A stretch of 64,000 nt of DNA from Chryseobacterium sp. Tr-659. GTDB lineage: Bacteria; Bacteroidota; Bacteroidia; Flavobacteriales; Weeksellaceae. Below are positions 62,119-64,000 of this stretch, in pieces; the first letter of the stretch is position 1; each line of letters opens with the position of its first letter. Below the pieces are notes generated by a model, which did no database searches, had not been told where the DNA came from, and saw only the letters and a program-made list of their open reading frames with translations. The DNA lies in the NCBI RefSeq assembly GCF_011752975.1, contig NZ_VWWP01000003.1, positions 593,853 to 657,852 on the forward strand. The letters are read 5' to 3'. A program made the translations under genes and the position numbers.

Positions 62119-63290
62119 TATAAGTCGTAATTATAGAATGAAACATAATTATGATCGGTTTTAATGATATTGCTCATTAATGTCACTCCTATTCCGGCAA
62201 TGCCTTGCCCTAAGGCCATATTGATACTGTCATACTCACTGTTGTAATAGGCTTTGAACCCTGCCCATTTACCGTTTTCTTCTTTTTTATATTCAAGAAG
62301 ATGATCGTGCCAGTATTCTTTTGCCTCCAAAAAGGCATCATGTTTTGTTAGGTGATAAATGTTTTTATATAATGCAGATAATCCTGCTGAGCCATAAACT
62401 AATCCTGCCTCCATAATAGCAGATTTATCAGCATCCTTAAAGTTGGTTGTATGTAATAAGATATGGAGTCCTTTATCACAATAGTCTTTTTCATTTAATA
62501 ATATTCCGGCATTGTAAAATGTATATCCAATACCAATTTCTCCATAAGCCAGATTATGATAATCAACATAAATCTTTTCAAATGCATTAAAAGGAAAAAG
62601 AGATATGTTTTCAGCTCCATTTTCTTTGCATGACCAGATAAAGGATAATCCGCTATGGATAAGTTCTAAAGACTGATCAGTATAAATGTTGTTTTTGTAA
62701 AGGAATAAAAGATAGCTGATCACTCCTGTTACCCCGTGTCCTAAACCTAATTCTACATATGGATTTTCTGTGTTTCGTAAATCAAACATCCAGTAATTTC
62801 CATTTTTGTCAGATTTTGATAGCTCAGTTACTTTATCAAGTGTTTTATAGATCAGGTGCTTTTTATCTTCCAGATTTCGTAATACAAAATATTTTGCAAT
62901 ACTTGGAAATCCGCTGGTAAGATCGAGATCTCCTTTTTCCATCTTCTGGATAAGAATTTGCTCTAATATTTCATCGATATTTTCCAAAAGAGAGTCTATA
63001 TCTTGATCCAAAATACCCTGATTTTTCAGAAATAATATATATAATCCCAATTCTCTTATTTCATCATTAAAATGAAAACTTTTGTAATCTTCAGTTAAAG
63101 TAGATAAAGATTTTTCTATATAATAGGTTACCAGTTCTAATGATTTTGTTTCCTGTGTCATTAGGTAATGATAATAGTAAAACATTGATGCACTTAGGAT
63201 TCCGTTATTAAGGCCGATACTGGTGAGTACAGAATCTTTTTTACGGATACATTCTTCTATTTCAGATATTATTTTTTTTTCTTTTTGCAT
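62118..63290 (-). CDS. LanC-like protein lacking the zinc ligands (LanC-B)
   Basis: A 390-residue LanC-fold protein, first enzyme gene after the precursors. It keeps the LanC HG motif (ELGLGHGVTGVISYL, about 180-194). The zinc-ligand positions are changed: NLAYGEIGIG (about 246-255) where a W-C-x-G-D motif is expected, and GLVYGSAGL (about 296-304) where C-H-G-x-x-G-L is expected. All three metal ligands are therefore missing, so it is unlikely to cyclise peptides alone. It may act as a leader-binding scaffold or as partner of LanC-A. The fold call rests on the repeated G-x-x-G motifs. Confidence 0.82.
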   Translation of the reverse strand: MQKEKKIISEIEECIRKKDSVLTSIGLNNGILSASMFYYYHYLMTQETKSLELVTYYIEKSLSTLTEDYKSFHFNDEIRELGLYILFLKNQGILDQDIDSLLENIDEILEQILIQKMEKGDLDLTSGFPSIAKYFVLRNLEDKKHLIYKTLDKVTELSKSDKNGNYWMFDLRNTENPYVELGLGHGVTGVISYLLFLYKNNIYTDQSLELIHSGLSFIWSCKENGAENISLFPFNAFEKIYVDYHNLAYGEIGIGYTFYNAGILLNEKDYCDKGLHILLHTTNFKDADKSAIMEAGLVYGSAGLSALYKNIYHLTKHDAFLEAKEYWHDHLLEYKKEENGKWAGFKAYYNSEYDSINMALGQGIAGIGVTLMSNIIKTDHNYVSFYNYDL

Positions 63291-63322
63291 GATCTTAGAG
63301 CTGTAGGGTTATATTATTTTTT

Positions 63323-63352
63323 AAAGAGGGAGGGTTTTAGATCTCCCTCTTT
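63323..63352 (-). other. Hairpin between precursor genes and LanC-B gene
   Basis: AAAGAGGGAG and CTCCCTCTTT form a perfect 10-bp stem with a 10-base loop in the 108-base gap. On the operon strand an A-rich, not T-rich, tract follows, so it is not a standard terminator. It could stabilise the precursor mRNA or partly attenuate the enzyme genes. Confidence 0.55.
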
Positions 63353-63398
63353 ATAAAGAAGCAGACTGCCTCGTTAAGTTTGTATTTATTACAAAGGC

Positions 63399-63575
63399 TT
63401 AAGCAAGTCTTAATTCTGCCTGAGTAGACCCGTTGCAAGAACACTGTCCACAAGATTGGCTAGGCGCCTGGATACGGTTGTTACCTCCTTTCAGGCTGTT
63501 CATTTGCTCTTCCTGAAGTTTGCTGATTTGTTCTTTGTTGATTTGTAATCCTTTAGTTAATTTGATTTTTTGCAT
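63399..63575 (-). CDS. Lanthipeptide precursor, copy 1
   Basis: A 58-residue precursor that is easy to miss because of its size. The leader MQKIKLTKGLQINKEQISKL...MNSLKGG (residues 1-31) ends in a double glycine. The core NNRIQAPSQSCGQCSCNGST...LRLA (32-58) has Ser39, Ser41, Ser46, Ser50, Thr51 and three cysteines (42, 45, 47) for ring formation. The L-x-Q-x-x-Q-M-x-x-x-K-G-G pattern is that of Bacteroidota class I lanthipeptide leaders. Protein is identical to copy 2. Start codon ATG at 63575 lies in the expected A-rich context. Confidence 0.9.
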   Translation of the reverse strand: MQKIKLTKGLQINKEQISKLQEEQMNSLKGGNNRIQAPSQSCGQCSCNGSTQAELRLA

Positions 63576-63624
63576 GATGTTAAAATTTTAATGATTTGTA
63601 TTATTTTAAAAAATGATTTGGTAA

Positions 63625-63801
63625 TTAAGCAAGTCTTAATTCAGCTTGAGTAGACCCGTTGCAAGAACACTGCCCGCAAGATTGGCTAGGCGCCTGGATA
63701 CGGTTGTTACCTCCTTTCAGGCTGTTCATTTGCTCTTCCTGAAGTTTGCTGATTTGCTCTTTGTTGATTTGTAACCCTTTAGTTAATTTGATTTTTTGCA
63801 T
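63625..63801 (-). CDS. Lanthipeptide precursor, copy 2
   Basis: Encodes the same 58 residues as copy 1; the base changes (for example in the Gln52, Gly43 and Leu/Asn codons) are silent. Double-Gly leader end at residues 30-31 and three-Cys core as in copy 1. The ATG is at 63799-63801 on the minus strand, preceded by the repeated 49-base spacer. Confidence 0.9.
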   Translation of the reverse strand: MQKIKLTKGLQINKEQISKLQEEQMNSLKGGNNRIQAPSQSCGQCSCNGSTQAELRLA

Positions 63802-63850
63802 GATGTTAAAATTTTAATGATTTGTATTATTTAAAAAAATGATTTGGTAA

Positions 63851-64000
63851 TTAAGCAAGTCTTAATTCAGCTTGAGTAGACCCGTTGCAAGAACACTGCC
63901 CGCAAGATTGGCTAGGCGCCTGGATACGGTTGTTACCTCCTTTCAGGCTGTTCATTTGCTCTTCCTGAAGTTTGCTGATTTGCTCTTTGTTGATTTGTAA
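63851..64000 (-). CDS. Lanthipeptide precursor, copy 3 (partial at window edge)
   Basis: Residues about 10-58 of a third identical precursor are visible, reading from the right edge to the stop at 63851. The start codon would lie about 27 bases outside the window if the 226-base spacing is kept. Confidence 0.88.
   Translation of the reverse strand, partial: LQINKEQISKLQEEQMNSLKGGNNRIQAPSQSCGQCSCNGSTQAELRLA

Larger units (their letters stand above)
63399..64000 (-). repeat. 226-bp tandem repeats carrying precursor genes
   Basis: Stop codons of successive precursor copies lie at 63399, 63625 and 63851, exactly 226 bases apart. Each unit contains the coding part (177 bases) and an almost identical 49-base spacer. 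Copy 1 differs from copy 2 by a few silent bases; copies 2 and 3 look identical as far as visible. The array runs past the right edge, so the total copy number is unknown. Confidence 0.95.

Noticed and set aside
63323..63352. Rho-independent terminator between precursors and enzymes
   Set aside because: The stem is perfect but the downstream sequence on the operon strand is A-rich rather than T-rich; kept only as a hairpin of unknown role.
63399..64000. CRISPR-like array at the right end
   Set aside because: The repeat period is 226 bases with spacers as conserved as repeats, and each unit encodes a lanthipeptide precursor.

Overview
The window looks like a chromosome segment of a flavobacterium close to Chryseobacterium (Bacteroidota, Weeksellaceae-like). 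The DNA is AT-rich. Promoters carry the Bacteroidota -7 element TAnnTTTG, and start codons mostly lack a Shine-Dalgarno sequence. Marker genes fit this group: a SprE/PorW-like type IX secretion lipoprotein, a T9SS C-terminal sorting domain, a GLPGLI protein, a DUF4421 protein and double-glycine lanthipeptide leaders. All identifications come from reading the sequence; no database search was run.

Layout. 0-7 kb: end of an outer-membrane protein, ybeY and mnmG, with two perfect ParB sites (parS, TGTTTCACGTGAAACA) on either side of mnmG. A gene-poor AT-rich stretch, pgk on the minus strand, and a cluster of DnaA-box-like words before rpiB follow, so this is probably the origin-proximal part of the chromosome. 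7-25 kb: mainly housekeeping genes (rnr, LD-carboxypeptidase, yraN, tsaB, sprE-like, maf, kdsC-like, an ECF sigma module, lepA) plus secreted proteins.

25.3-34.4 kb: an NrtR-type Nudix regulator followed by a 12-gene co-directional run devoted to NAD and ADP-ribose chemistry: NADAR, a 2OG-Fe(II) oxygenase, a coiled-coil protein, a VWA-like protein, a short PurA-like ligase, a small possible ART-fold protein, DUF4291, a macrodomain, a Sir2 deacylase, an ADP-ribosylglycohydrolase, KptA and a metallophosphatase. Four copies of a GTGT-N7-ACAC-type operator lie at the regulator promoter, the NADAR promoter (two) and inside the run. This suggests an ADP-ribose-sensing regulon.

34-54 kb: M14 peptidase, JmjC-like cupin protein, an outer-membrane receptor and a GLPGLI protein with similar upstream sequence, feoAB with a small Cys-rich partner, glmM, a Crp-like regulator, a MITE-like palindromic element, TPR protein, EamA transporter, aat and a DUF3127 protein. 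54.0-54.65 kb: a duplicated tRNA operon (Leu-Gly-Leu, then Leu-[Gly relic]-Leu).

54.7-64 kb, minus strand: a class I lanthipeptide cluster. At least three near-identical 58-residue precursors in 226-bp tandem repeats are followed by two LanC paralogues, a luciferase-like flavin oxidoreductase, a full-length LanB and a C39-peptidase ABC exporter. The two LanC proteins have lost complementary active-site residues. The cluster continues past the right edge of the window.
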